A DNA stretch of 64,000 bases from Osmia lignaria lignaria (GCF_051020975.1 NC_135035.1:6944001-7008000); one strand, 5' to 3'. Positions 25,084-37,300 are shown, counted from the first letter of the stretch. Numbers and translations: made by a program. Notes: generated from the letters alone by a model not told the origin.

Positions 25084-25532
25084 ACATGGATGTAAGGGAT
25101 GTTGGAATGTAAGGGGAGTTGTGGAGATGTAAAGGATACAGGCATGTAAGGGATGTTGGAATGTAAGGGGAGGTGCAGAGGTGTAAAGGATACAGGCATG
25201 TAAGGGATGTTGGAATGTAAGGGAAGTTGCAGAGATGTAAAGGATAGAGGCATGTAAGGGGAGTTGCAGAGATGTAAAGGATATAGGCATGTAAGGGATG
25301 TTGGAATGTAAGGGAAGTTGCAGAGATGTAAAGGATAGAGGCATGTAAGAGGAGTTTACATCTAAAGGATACAGGCATGTAAGGGATGCTGGGATATAAG
25401 GAATGCAAGGATGTAAGTGATGCAGAGATATAAGGAATGCAGGGATGTTAAGGATGCAGGGGTGTAAGAGTTGCGGAGATGCAAAGGATGCAGGGATGTA
25501 AGGAATCAGAGATGTAAAGGATGCATACCGGG
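25084..25532 (-). repeat. Right minisatellite of the foldback element (inverted)
   Basis: Units such as GGATGTTGGAATGTAAGGGG and GCAGAGATGTAAAGGATA recur, with a higher-order period visible between 25135 and 25350. This is the inverted partner of 24240-24535. Confidence 0.85.
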
Positions 25533-25962
25533 GTAATAAAATCAACACGTTCTTCCTGCTAATGAGTTTATTCAATAAGCTAAGAAGATAAGTACAGCAA
25601 ATTAAATAAATTCAGAAAATAAAATAATGGTACATGGTAAAGGTAGAACCGCACGCCTCGGCGGTCGCTATAAGACTGACGTTCGCTCTAGGTCGAACGG
25701 TTGATAACGCTGCCTCTGGTACTAACGCTAGAAGAGGGTTGCGGGATCTTACAAGTATTACTCCGAAGCCCTTCACGTCTGGTACACAAGTGCCCATATT
25801 GGTGAAGGACTAAACTGAGCTCTCCTCCTGTTAACTACTCTGTGGCCGACATCGGGGGTCGCACCCTGTTCCTGCCTCTCTTCGGGCCACGTGCAAGGAC
25901 GCCCGGAGCCTCTACTCCAGACGCCAGCGGACCTGACGAACCCATTTTGTTGAATCTGTAGT

Positions 25963-26960
25963 CACTACATTAATAAAAGAAGAATTTCCGCTTTTAATTA
26001 CGCGTCTTGCTTGCAATTCCTACCCGCAGTGAAATCTTACGCTAGCCAAATTGCGTCTTCTTTGCAAGTCAAACGGCAATATATTCTAGCTTGCTTGTTG
26101 TCGGCTGATCTATTGTTAAACTGATTAACGATGGCTTATTGATTATATTGAATGGATGCGGTGATATTCCTTTACTCTACTCTTTGACCCTTTAGTTAAG
26201 AATAACTCTTGTTGAAACAGATATGAAATCTGAATAAAATAATTCTTCAAAACCCTAGAAAAATATCTACACGGAAATAATTGTTGTGCAATAATTCATT
26301 TGCTAATGAAGGTTTTCCCTCTAAAATTATTTGATATTATAAATAACTCTATACGTACTCAAAACATTTATAGGTTGAGATTTTATCGGCGATATGTTCA
26401 TCAAAAATCACGTTCAATTGATATGACGAACAATAACACACTTGAAAATCTATTTATTTCCAAAACATGACGTGCCACTGGTTTGCAGATTTAATTAGAC
26501 AGATTGAAAGATGGAGGTAAATAGAATTTCATGTATTGGAAAGTTTAAAACGATAAGAGATAACTAATGTGAAACGTATTTAGGAATAAGGAAATCATAA
26601 CTTATGCAAGATAGTGATTCTTCTCTGAAAGTAGTATTGTGGTATGTGATAGTCTGATAGACCCTACTTTATTAATTTAGGCTGAAATCCCTTCAACCTT
26701 CATCAACTGATTCTCTACGTAACACGTGAGCAAACTTATCAAAATTGACCGTCATAGAAACTCATCAGCCAATCAGAATCTCTACGTTCGATCATAAAAA
26801 ATATTTGCTTTGTTTGTCTTGTTGCTGCAATGATAAGGTTAAATTAAAGATCATGTACATCACGAATGATGAATGATTTCATGAAATAGATAACATATGA
26901 TGGGTAACGGAGGGGTACTGACCTTTGGATATGTAACAAAGAGCTGTTACATAAGGAATC
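25963..26960. other. Intergenic sequence upstream of amylase
   Basis: About 1 kb of AT-rich sequence without a recognisable gene. The proximal part presumably holds the amylase control region, but I see no motif I can name apart from the TATA box listed separately. Confidence 0.5.
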
Positions 26961-26964
26961 ACAG

Positions 26965-26972
26965 TTTATATA
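26965..26972 (+). promoter_or_regulatory. TATA box of the amylase gene
   Basis: TTTATATA lies about 40 bp upstream of the amylase ATG. Transcription would start near 26990-27000, giving a very short 5' UTR, as is usual for insect digestive-enzyme genes. Confidence 0.7.
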
Positions 26973-27010
26973 CCGTGAGAGTCATCGTTTAGTCACAGAA
27001 ACTGATCACA

Positions 27011-29117
27011 ATGCTGGTGACACCGTTATTCTTTGCTCTGCTCTCGTTGACAGCCTGCCAGGCTGCATACAATGATCCTCACTATGCACCTGGACACGAA
27101 ACTATGGTGCACCTCTTCGAATGGAAATGGAACGACATAGCAAAAGAGTGCGAACAATTCCTTGGTCCCATGGGCTATGGTGGAGTTCAGGTAAAAATGA
27201 AAATTATTTTATAATGTGATGGGTACAAATTAATTTAATTAATTAGAGAAATTAAATCCACCAAAATTATGGGTTTCGTATTCTTCATTTCAAGTTAACA
27301 AAATCATTAACGAAATTATTACCTATGCAGGTGTCACCCATTCAAGAAAACTTAGTGGCCCAAAACAGACCATGGTGGGAACGTTACCAACCCATGTCCT
27401 ATCTATGGATCACTAGATCTGGCAACAAAGAGGAATTCGAAAATATGGTAGCAAGATGTAACAAGGCAGGAGTTAGAATTTACGTGGATACCGTTGTGAA
27501 TCACATGACAGGCAACTATCAGAATGCCGTTGGTACCGCAAATTCCAAAGCAAACACGTACAACCGTGAATATTATCAACCACCGTACCATGCCGAGCAT
27601 TTCCATCAGCCTTGTGCGATCACTAATTACAACAATCCGCAGAACGTGAGAGATTGTGAATTAACTGGACTGCACGACTTGAATCAACGCCTTGAATACG
27701 TTCGCGAAAAGATTGTCAACTTTATGAACGAAGCCGTTGACGCTGGTGTTGCCGGATTTAGGTTTGCATTAATATTATAAGATATTAAAAATTACGAAAA
27801 TCTAATGTAATTGCTTTTGTTCGTTTTTAGAATGGACGCTGCCAAGCACATGTGGCCGGAAGATCTAAGCATTATTTACTCGAGGTTGCACAATCTGAAT
27901 ACCCACCATGGTTTTCCAAATGGTGCCCGACCGTACATTTTCCAGGAAGTGATCGATTACGGTGGTGAGGCAATCAAGAAAGAACACTACAACAAAATTG
28001 GAGCAGTGGTTGAGTTCAAATATGCGAAAGAACTTTCTAATGCCTTCCAAGGGCATAACCTTCTGAAGTGGTTGACCAATTGGGGAGAAAAGTGGGGCCT
28101 TCTACCTTCCCAGGACTCATTAGTTTTCGTTGATAATCATGACACTCAACGTGATTCCAACGTGCTCACTTATAAGTCTCCTAAACAATACAAGGTATCT
28201 TAATTATTAAATTAAATATATAAAATTGCTAAATAATAATTAAATTATCTGTAAAGTTCATTATAGTAACACTGTGAATAGTGACATTTCTCAAATAACG
28301 AAGTTTCGGTGCAAACTAGTAGAACAAGTCAATCAATGGTCAGACATTCGTGTCGTTGCAGATACTCGCATTGCTTCTTTAATTTTTTTTGAACAAAGTA
28401 TTACAACAATTTTTATTTTAACCCATTTACAATCTAAAATTAGTAATTACCTTTTAATTAAATTTATTCTAGATGGCAGTGGCTTTCATGTTGGCCCATC
28501 CATTTGGCACACCCCGTGTGATGAGCTCCTTCGACTTCAACAACCGTGATCAAGGCCCACCCCAAGACGGCCGAGGCAACATCCTGTCTCCAAAATTCAA
28601 TCAGGACAATTCCTGCAGTGGTGGTTGGGTCTGCGAGCACCGTTGGCGACAAATTTACAACATGGCGCGATTCCGTAACGCCGTAAGAGGAACCGGCGTG
28701 AACAACTGGTGGGACAATAACTCGAATCAAATTGCATTCTGTCGTGGAAATGCTGGATTCATAGCGATCAATGGAGATCGATCGGACCTAAGAGCCACTC
28801 TCCATACCTGTCTCCCAGCTGGACAATACTGTGACGTGATTTCCGGTAACTTGGTTAATGGAAGATGCACCGGAAAGGTCGTAAACGTGCAAGGAAACGG
28901 CTCAGCACAGATTGAGATCCGACAAGGAGAAGACGATGGTGTTCTGGCTATTCATAAAGGGGTAAGTTCTTGACATTTATTTTCTTTATAAATTATTAGC
29001 ATTCAAAACTACTTGGTATATTCTCTAAATTTGATGTACAAAATGATTTTTCAATTGTCAAATTATCAAAAGATATATTAAAATTAAGTTTTCTGTTTTC
29101 AGGCTAAAGTTGCCTAA
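27011..29117 (+). CDS. Amy: Alpha-amylase, secreted, complete (492 aa)
   Basis: Hydrolyses internal alpha-1,4 bonds of starch and glycogen; secreted in gut or glands. Five exons: 27011-27190, 27331-27761, 27831-28194, 28473-28961 and 29103-29117, together 1479 nt = 493 codons with TAA. A signal peptide (residues 1-18, ending TACQA) precedes AYNDPHYAPG. Conserved regions: DTVVNH (113-118), GFRMDAAKH with nucleophile Asp206, FQEVID with acid/base Glu243, and FVDNHD with Asp308. Chloride ligands Arg204, Asn306 and Arg340 (GTPRVMSS) are all present, so a chloride-dependent animal amylase is expected. The glycine-rich GHGAGG loop of fly and mammal enzymes after FVDNHDxQR is missing; the text reads TQRDSNVLTYKS. 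The last exon has only four codons and the stop. No frameshift or broken site. Confidence 0.97.
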
Positions 29118-29217
29118 AATACATGGCTGATGAAGACTTTGGAAACTACAGAAGTCTTCTGTTCATTGATATGTTCTAATACATATTTATTTTACATACT
29201 GTATGAAAAAGAATTGC

Positions 29218-29223
29218 AATAAA
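29218..29223 (+). terminator. Poly(A) signal of amylase
   Basis: AATAAA about 100 bp after the amylase stop codon, the expected distance for a short 3' UTR. Confidence 0.7.
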
Positions 29224-29413
29224 TTATGCCACTTAGTTCTGCGGGCAGAAACTAAAAACACTGTTATCTTTTATTTGTATATCAGATCCCTATTCACCAT
29301 ATTCAAAATCCATATTCAAAAATTACTGGAATCGTTTAATCATTTCCATCGATGATCAGGGCAGCAATAAAAACATAAAAACAATTCTGCCAGAAGTATT
29401 TTTCAACAATGTT

Positions 29414-29419
29414 TATTTT
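29414..29419 (-). terminator. Possible poly(A) signal of the SAM-domain gene
   Basis: AATAAA on the minus strand, about 195 bp from the amylase poly(A) signal. If used, the minus-strand gene would have a 3' UTR of about 3 kb and end tail to tail with amylase. Other AATAAA matches exist in the AT-rich stretch between, so this is a guess. Confidence 0.25.
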
Positions 29420-32394
29420 AACAGAAACAATGTACTGTTCTTGTTCTCTTTTCACCATTAGTCTCTACTATACATAATATGACAGCTAATCGTAGAATAA
29501 TACACGATAGAATCGCGATGAAGAGATAAAAAAAGGGGTGCCGAAAGAATAAAGGGGGGAAGACAACGATTGGATGTGGTAGCAGAAATTAATTGTGAAA
29601 GGAAACAGAAGATGAAAATTGGACAGAGAAAAAAAAACATTAAAGTATCACAAGATTGCCTTATCGTTCGCTTCTTTAAACCCTCTTCTTCCTTATCACT
29701 TTCTGTATAATATTCCTATGATACTTTCTCTTAAATAATCTCTTTCTTCATTCTTCGCATATTTTCTATTCTCCTTCTTGCATTTCTGTACACACGCATT
29801 CAAATTAAATCCTGCTCTCTATCCGACAATGTAAACGATCTCGTGCTACGCAGTAATGATGTACGTGAAACCCGGCTACGAAACTAAATAAAATACTACG
29901 GGTCCTTTCGTAAAAGCACGGTATAAATAAATGCTTAAGCATTATGTACAAAGTGATCTCGGTTTAAGTAAAAGCCGCTAGCTCGGTTAATGTCTGCTCG
30001 TGCCTTCCGTATTTTACTCTGTTGAATGAAATTTATTTTACAGAAAAAAGAATCGACAAATGATGAATTGAAAAATTAATTTTAGAAAATGAAGAATTCA
30101 TTTAATGAGACTGGACATGAACAGGCTTAGGCATTATTTAGGATTAAAAAATTTTTTCTCTTACTTAGATATTAATCAAAGTTTGCAGTGAACTATTCTT
30201 TCATTATAATATTGAAATGAAACAACTGGAAGCACGAACAGGTGTTGTGTGCGCGCGAGCACGCTTGTAAGTGTATGTATGGATAATATTTATAAATGTA
30301 TATAGTCTGCAGTAAATTCAGGCTAATGTAAATCTAAAAATACTGCTCGTCTTACGAACTCTCATCAACAACTCTCATTACGAACCGTCGTTACGACTAA
30401 ATTGTTATTACATGAATACAATAAGGCAACGGTTTACTTCTAAATAAATAAACGTTAAACGTTGTAAATAAAAGAAGAAGAAATATTAATTTACAATTTT
30501 CTTGTAATTCTATCATTATGGGTTCATCGCTCGTTAATCTATACGTCGTTTCCTATCGCATGTATCTTTTTTCTTTTATATTTCATTCCTGTTCACGTGT
30601 ACACATACATGTATATTTTTCGTTCAAACGTGAACGTGTGTGAATTACAAATTCATTTACGTTTCACGTGGAACGTTAGCAAAAATATAATTTAGTATAC
30701 TTTATCATTATAATTCATTTATATAAAAACTTCGTTAAAATATATAAAAGAAACAACGATTTGAGCAAATACGTATTCACCTATCATATAGTTAAAAGTA
30801 TCGCGTCGAAACGTTCCTTATCATCGTTTATTGCACATAGATTTCCGCTAATTAACTGTTGTCCTCGATTTCTCGATCTCACGCATCATTCTTCTTTCAT
30901 TCCTATTTTACACATTCTCACCGACAACAAAACTATTATTCGTGTTATTGTTTTATATATAATCTAGTACGTATTCACGTATACCTTCCTTTCGTTTCTT
31001 TTTCTGATCGGTTTCGTATCCTCATTTTGAAACGAGGATAGCGATCGTGACTTATTTCTGTCGTTGTTGGATTCTTGAAATTATTCGAATTGATTAATGG
31101 ATTAATTATTTTTAATATCTGATATTATGGGGGTTATCAGCGACCAATATTACAAATTTAATACTCTCGAATAAGTTTCATTAAAATTATAGACATGAAA
31201 TATAAATTGATTTGACGTTAAGTAATATAATGAACTGAGATATCAGGTAACGGGATATAACAAGTGTTTAACAACAGCAATTTCAACGAGTCGCTTCATA
31301 TAATCACAAAACTGTTCAATCTAAAAAGGCCAGCCTTTGGAAGACTTTATTTTCAACATAGGCACTCGTTTCGTTGATTCTCAAATTTCAACCAACTTAC
31401 GTTCGGTTCAATTCTCGATCCTATTAGCGTCTTATTCCTGCTATAATTATTCCAACGTTCATTTCCATTTATCCTTAAGCCGGGTATGTTCAATGTTACA
31501 TTCAACACGCTAATTACTCGCGAAGAATCGAACATGTAATTCCGGTTAGCTCGTACGGACGCATCGCTAATTAATTCGATTATCTAGTAGTCATCTTCTT
31601 CCTGTTCATCGCGTGTCTATTTCTAATTTATGCGCGATAACGAGATTAATGCTCGTTAGTTATCCTTCGTTTATTCCTTAGAAAAGAAAAAGGAAGCTTA
31701 ACGCGTGTACCATGTGTCTCTACTGATTAATTTCATTCATTTCAAAAATTTATTACCAATTCTGCCACCAACAATTTTTTCTAACGCTCAAACGAAACTG
31801 CCTATGTCTAAGGCACAAGTACTCCTATTTCAGGCACTGAGTATCTGTTTTAGAATATTACATTTTATTTAGAACAAGCTTGATACGAGTATCAAAATTG
31901 TTTATAGACAGGGTGGCTGTTTATTAAACATTTCACGAGTGTTACCTCTTTGTACAGAGAGGTACGTACTTAAATACCAAGTGTAGATAGAAAATTTGAT
32001 GATCAGTTTCTGCTTTCTGCAACCAAAAATGTAAAATAAAAAATAAAAGAAATAATTCTGAGCCTAAAATTCCAGTGAACTTCCTGTCTACACCTCATAC
32101 CAACCCATAAGCCAACTCGAAGAATCAAATTATCTGGGTACTCAATCTCATCAACCATCTGTTCCAGAACCCTAAATTACACCCACTCACACCCGAACGA
32201 CACAGTTCTCGCGTACGAACTGGTTTAAAAATACCCAGATGTATCTAAGTACAACGCACCAAAGTCTATGTCTCCAGTCATTTTGAGCGATTATTCCAGG
32301 TACTCAATATCTCAACATCGTTGCATGCCAACGAACACTCGAACAACTAGGCGGAGCCTCCAGAACACCAGGGTCCACGATGATCGTCACCGTG
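29420..32394 (-). other. AT-rich stretch, possible 3' UTR of the SAM-domain gene
   Basis: No coding sequence is recognisable on either strand across about 3 kb. It lies directly downstream of the SAM exon on the minus strand, so it may be its 3' UTR. Confidence 0.35.
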
Positions 32395-32538
32395 TCACTG
32401 TTTGATGGGCTTCTTGAAGACCACTTCCGGCTTGCGTACGGGACGCGATACGCGCCGTTCTATCCTGAGGGCCCTATTCGGGTCCGACGAGGGCGCCGTG
32501 GCGCCCTCTGGGCCCAAAGGAGTCTCCGCCATTGTTTG
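32395..32538 (-). CDS. In-frame 47-codon extension after the SAM gene stop
   Basis: After TGA (followed by C), the same minus-strand frame runs 47 codons to a second TGA at 32395-32397. It begins QTMAETPLGPEGATAPSSDP and ends with a basic tail, RIERRVSRPVRKPEVVFKKP. Third positions are mostly G or C (CCC, TCG, GAC, CTC, GTC, TTC, AAG), as in real exons nearby. TGA-C is the leakiest stop context known in animals. A splice form using the CAG|GTGCCT site in the glutamine run is another possibility, and chance openness in GC-rich DNA is a third. Confidence 0.4.
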   Translation of the reverse strand, partial: QTMAETPLGPEGATAPSSDPNRALRIERRVSRPVRKPEVVFKKPIKQ

Positions 32539-32823
32539 TCAGTTCCCTGTACTACTCGGCCGTCTGCCAGGCACCTGTTGCTGTTGTTGCTGTTGTTGCT
32601 GTTGCTGAGACGTGGCTGCCACGGCCGCGGCTGCGTTCAGCGCAGGCAAGGGTGTCTGATGACAGTGCGCACAGTGCAGACAGACCGTGCATGCCCCGAG
32701 CTTTCGGGCTAACAGGGCGCGGAGCTTCAGGGCAGGGCCGAGCTTCATTCCCATGGGACCTGTCAGGTGGTCCTCCGAGAGAAGAGGCAATGCAGCTCCG
32801 TCGATACGGTGCTCACGGAAATT
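32539..32823 (-). CDS. SAM-domain protein, terminal exon (SAMD7/SAMD11/Polyhomeotic-like), partial gene
   Basis: On the minus strand the acceptor TTTTTGTTTCAG (revcomp of about 32824-32835) opens an exon. It encodes the second half of a SAM domain, NFREHRIDGAALPLLSEDHL then MGMKLGPALKLRALLARKLG, followed by a Cys/His-containing stretch (CTVCLHCAHCHQ), an Ala run, 11 glutamines from mixed CAG/CAA codons, and TGA at 32539-32541. The EDHL..MGMKLGPALK core is typical of SAM domains of Polyhomeotic and SAMD11-type polymerising chromatin proteins. The first half of the domain must be in an upstream exon at higher coordinates, which I did not find; it may lie beyond the window. The exact subfamily is open. 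Confidence 0.75.
   Translation of the reverse strand, partial: NFREHRIDGAALPLLSEDHLTGPMGMKLGPALKLRALLARKLGACTVCLHCAHCHQTPLPALNAAAAVAATSQQQQQQQQQQQVPGRRPSSTGN
32576..32608 (-). repeat. CAG/CAA trinucleotide run (polyglutamine)
   Basis: Eleven glutamine codons, CAG and CAA mixed, in the terminal SAM exon on the minus strand. Mixed codons suggest it is kept at the protein level or has aged, rather than being a fresh expansion. Confidence 0.9.
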
Positions 32824-33889
32824 CTGAAACAAAAATATAATTTTTTGGTCAGTTCAAAATATCTCTGATCAAGGATTTAGGGAAGGGTGCCTTTTTTTCA
32901 TTTGAACTTGGTACTTCCACTTGGACATTTTTATTATAGCTTTCTTATAGCGTTCAATTCATCAATTAAATCTTTTTTATCTACATCTTCATCTCCTCCT
33001 CGTTCGCCCAAACAACGACACCCACGCGTGGACAATGAATCAGCAGCCCACGCGCGGCAGCGAACCTTCGACCCTCAACCTCGAGGAAGGAGGTTTGGAA
33101 GGATCACGGAATTACGTGGAAATTTAAGCAAGAAAATTGAGAGGAAAGATCTTTCGAATTTTCTGTCAGCCTTTGACCTCGGTACGGACGCGTCCGAAGG
33201 TCGAAGCGCATTGAATTTCACGAGGTCGCGCGTCGCGAAGCGCAACAAGGTGCATCCTCAACGACGCGGAACGCCACGGCGCTAGCTCATTAAACCTCCG
33301 TTCCGCAAAAAGTCGGTCGAGCTGGGCTCGCACGGATCGAATCGCGAGGAGGAACTGAAGAGGAAGGCGTGTACGAAGCGGCGCGGAGAAGGATAAGCAG
33401 GTGGAACGAGAGGAAGAGGCGGAAGAGGAGGAAAAAAGGGACGGACGTTTCATTCACGGAATCGTGGGGGCCACGTACGTAATTGCAGCTGCAACTGCTG
33501 CAACTTACCCCCGGCTGCATTGCACGCTTATGCGGCCACTCACACCGTACTATGATCGTTCGCCGCGCGGAATACGCTGATACGCTTATGAATGAAATAT
33601 TCACCGCTCTAATGCGACTCGTACACGCAAAGGCAGACCAGTCCTCTTCTTCTTCTTCTTCTTCTTCTTCGTGCATTCCACCGGTAGATCGAGATCAGCG
33701 TAGATCGAGGTCGTGCTAAGAGTCCTTGGGTTTCATGCAGGAATTTGTAAGAGTTCTTGATTTCGTGATAGGTTTTTCTTTTTTCCAGAGAATGCGTGGA
33801 TGCTTCTTTTACTCTCCTCAGGAATTGAGATCGCGATAAATGAAGATACGTGTGACTGGAGTGATTTGGAACGATACGATCGAATGGAT
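32824..33889. other. GC-rich stretch upstream of the SAM exon, no gene assigned
   Basis: A CpG-rich patch at 33000-33480 and a CTT run at about 33644-33670 create several overlapping ORFs on both strands, including an acidic run on the minus strand. None shows a domain, so I treat them as compositional. The region is probably intron of the SAM gene. Confidence 0.4.
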
Positions 33890-34396
33890 AAATTCTTCAT
33901 GCTAGTTTTTTAATTTATAGATAATGGATTTTGAAGAGTACATTGTAGGAAGGTATAGAATGATTTGAAATTAGTCAGATTCCTTTATTTTAATATAAGG
34001 GCTCTTAAAATGAATATCTGATTTTACCTAAGATGAATAATAACATTATTTATTCTCCATGCTAGTTTTCTAGTTTATAGATAATGGATTTAGAAAAGTA
34101 CATTGTAGGAAGGTGTAGAATGCTTTGAAATTAGTCAGGTTCCTTTATTTTAATATAAGGGCTCTTAATTGATATTCAAAATGAATATCTGATTTTACCT
34201 AAGATGAATAATAACATTATTTATTCTTCATGTTAGTTTTCTAGTTTATAGATAATGGGTTGTGAAGAGTACATTGCAGGAAGATGTAGAATGATTTGAA
34301 ATTAATCAGATTCCTTTATTTTAATATAAAGTCTCTTAATTGATATTCAAAATGAATATCTGATTTTACCTAAGATGAATAATAACATTATTTATG
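33890..34396 (+). repeat. Tandem repeat, three units of about 160-171 bp
   Basis: Units share CTAGTTTATAGATAATGG, TCCTTTATTTTAATATAA and AATATCTGATTTTACCTAAG. The anchor TTC(T/C)(T/C)CAT recurs at 33900, 34060 and 34231. The first unit lacks the 11-bp TTGATATTCAA present in the other two. Confidence 0.9.
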
Positions 34397-37300
34397 AGAT
34401 ATTCTAATAATAGCACATTTTAATTACACAAGCGGATGCAATTAATTAATCAGCACTTTGAATTCATAAACAATCTTGAGAAGGAATACTTCAAAATAAA
34501 ATCAAAATCAAATCTTATCTTCAAGTACACTTAATTAGCTTCTCGAAAATTGCTTTCTCTTATCAGCGGATGATTTAATTAACCGGTTCAAAATAAAGTT
34601 GACCAACGCTAAAATTTCTCTGTAGATAAGCGGATATAATCTACTGATTTTCTCTAGCTTCTTCTAATTTGAAAAGCTAGAACATTTCACTTCAGAATCC
34701 ATCCATCGTTCGTTAACACAAGCATAACCACGATCGCTAACGAAGCAAAGCTCAGCAACCTCTCTGCTCGCCGACTAATTACGAAAAAGGAAGAAGCATG
34801 AAGCAACGGGGCTCCCACAAATTAGCCCGTGCCGCGTCTCGCTTTACAAGCCGTTTACTCGCTTCCACCAGCTTGGTGTACACCTAATTATCCCGTTCTC
34901 CCTTACGCGCGCGCGATGCAGCTGACATCGCCGCTAAACGAGCGTCTTCGTGCCAGAAACGACCGAGAACACGGCCATCTATCACCCGGGACACGGTCGA
35001 CATTGTTTGTTTCAAATTTCCGATAACACGGTACGACTCTAACGGTATAACAGCGCGTAAGAATGGAAGCTGGTCGAGGTAAACGCTAATTAACTAAAAG
35101 TTGTTGCGACGACCGAAGGGGGTAAAACAGGGCCGGAAGACCGTTATTAGATATGGATAATAGGTCAATTTCACGGAATTAAATTGGACAAAATTTCCTG
35201 CTAAAGGAAATTGCAATACATTTTTTTAATTAATCATTATAATCCATTGAGAGTCAAATTTATGTTTAAAATTTCTTCCAAAAGACCTGTTGACATCCAC
35301 GACCCAGATTTTTCAACCTCACTGCACTATCAATTATCATAAATTACCTTGGCCTACTTTCTTACTTTCGAGAGCAAATGTCACCAACGTATGAGCCTTT
35401 CTCAGAAATTAAGATGTTCTGATATTTCTTTCGAAGAACCTCGTAAGATTTTATTCTCCAAATACGTTTCAGTATTCGCATTTTGAACAATAAAAATATT
35501 TTGCCGGATTAGAATTCTAACACCGCGTCAATAATTTCACGAACTTACAATCTCCAAGAAACCTATCCTTTCCTCGCAAGCATTGCGCGTAAAACCTGCC
35601 GTTTTATAGTTCCGATAATTTGCATCGCGATACAAATATATTTCCTTCCAACGACGGAGTCTCGATTTCCTCCAGTTTTTCCCTCCAATACAGTTGCATA
35701 AATAATAGTTGAAAACTAATCCACCTACGCTGTTATTAGTCACCATAAATCGTGTCTAGAGTCGTCTAAACTTTGCTTCGAATTATTTTATTGTAAAAGA
35801 CAGGAAATTACAGCTGTGTCTCTGCAACTCACTCTTCTCAGAAGAAAACTATGCTTCCTTTTTTATTTTTATCATGTGCAACATTTGTAGATAAATTACC
35901 CAGGTCGATCTACAAGAAAAAGGCGTTCTTTTATTAGATTAAATTACCGCTCGGAATAGAATATTGCCACGGACGGTAGACTCTGCTCGCGATCTCTTAG
36001 CTGATTATTATGAATTACAGACCTGAAATCAGGGTATCAATTATGCTCGTGAGCTGTGGCGCCCGCAAGTAGCACGAAATTATAGTGCACGATGTCCCCT
36101 CGTTGATCGAACCGCGGCTTTTTGCTGCGTGCAACTTCGCGTGGAGATTGTCGAGAGTGTATCAGAGAGAAACACGGACGTTCTGTTTCATTAAAATGTA
36201 TTTAGAGCAAACTGTTGCCCCCCGGAATCGGATTTTTCACCGCTCCTCTGATGAGCGTGTATTAAAACGAGCGACTCGATCATTCTCGCGAGTCTTCGCG
36301 TACGATAGCCACGAAATTATACGTGGGATACCTTCTTGCTACTTGTTGCCATCAACATTCATTTGCAACTCAATTATTTTCTGTCGGAGGAAAAGAAATG
36401 TTGAAGCTTTTTTACGACATTTCCTGAAGGAGATTTATGCGTTGAAATTGATAAATTCTTGATGGCAATTGGAAATTAAATTATTCTGCTCGTATTATTG
36501 TAGCTCGACAGGTGAAGTGAATAATTTAGAAGAATTTTCAGGCCCTTTTTAAGAAGCAACCAAGGGATCTCATCTCGACGCATACATCTCATTGTCTTCG
36601 TGCAGAAATATAAGCAGAAGTTTCATAATCTCACGAAAGACCGAGCCAGCCGTGTTGTCCGTGCGGTGGTGCAGCTGCAGTTGCAGCGAATATATCATCC
36701 TCGTGTTGCACCGCGGGCGACCGCGGCCCTCCAAAGGCCCAGCAACGAAGACAACCTATATTTTCTCCACCCAGTTCCAAACTCTTAAGGGCAAACGCGA
36801 TCCTGGACCGAGTCCAGCATCAATTATACCTTCCACAAACGCACTCTTATCTCGCGCGAAATTCAACCACGCGGCGCTCAACACGTTCGGTAGAAATGGC
36901 GTGGCTTATCAAATAATTCAAAAATTAAATTTCTAATTTATTATTTCATAATTTTGCAAATGGCATATTAAAATTTTCAAATAATCACTGAAACGTTAAA
37001 AAATTCTCGAGTTAAAAATTTTTCCCAGCTCGTATTCGCAGCAAGTATCCGCGAACCGTAGCTTGAGCGTGAAAAGGATCGGAGATCCTCGAAAAATAAC
37101 GGCCTGGTTCTTACCGAGTTCGAATTCCTGACCCCGAAGGAACTCGAAGCCGCGGTTATAACCTCGGAAGAGGCACCGACTCGGAACATCGTCACGTTAG
37201 CTGGTCGCAACCGAGTCAAGGAATCCTTTCCTCTCGGTTCATCGGTTTCTTTAACGAGAAAAACGTTTTACCCTGTTTCAAGTACCCAGCAGCCTCGAAA

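Larger units (their letters stand above)
24005..25962 (+). mobile_element. Foldback element with inverted arms, inverted minisatellites and central satellite
   Basis: The left arm, about 24046-24245, is repeated inverted at about 25545-25740. Both share blocks such as CCTAGAGCGAA, CAGTCTTATAGCGAC, AGGCGTGCGG, AATTTGCTGTACTTATCTTC and AAGAACGTGTTGATTTTATT. Inside the arms lie short-period minisatellites, read as CATCCCTTACA on the left and TGTAAGGGATG on the right, and at the centre is a 93-bp satellite. The right side continues to TGTAGTCACTACA at about 25950-25962, which reads as a possible LTR-type end on the minus strand. ORFs in the minisatellites are repeat artefacts. The class of element is not established. 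Confidence 0.65.

Noticed and set aside
24238..25575. ORFs of 105 to 194 codons with repeated HPLHACILYTSA-type text
   Set aside because: They are the minisatellite read in one frame, with no start context or family.
32380..32840. Plus-strand ORFs across the SAM exon
   Set aside because: They are shadows of the minus-strand SAM frame in GC-rich DNA; leucine and cysteine runs come from the CAG repeat.
33290..33676. Minus-strand ORF with a run of glutamates
   Set aside because: The run is the CTT microsatellite; the rest has no recognisable feature.
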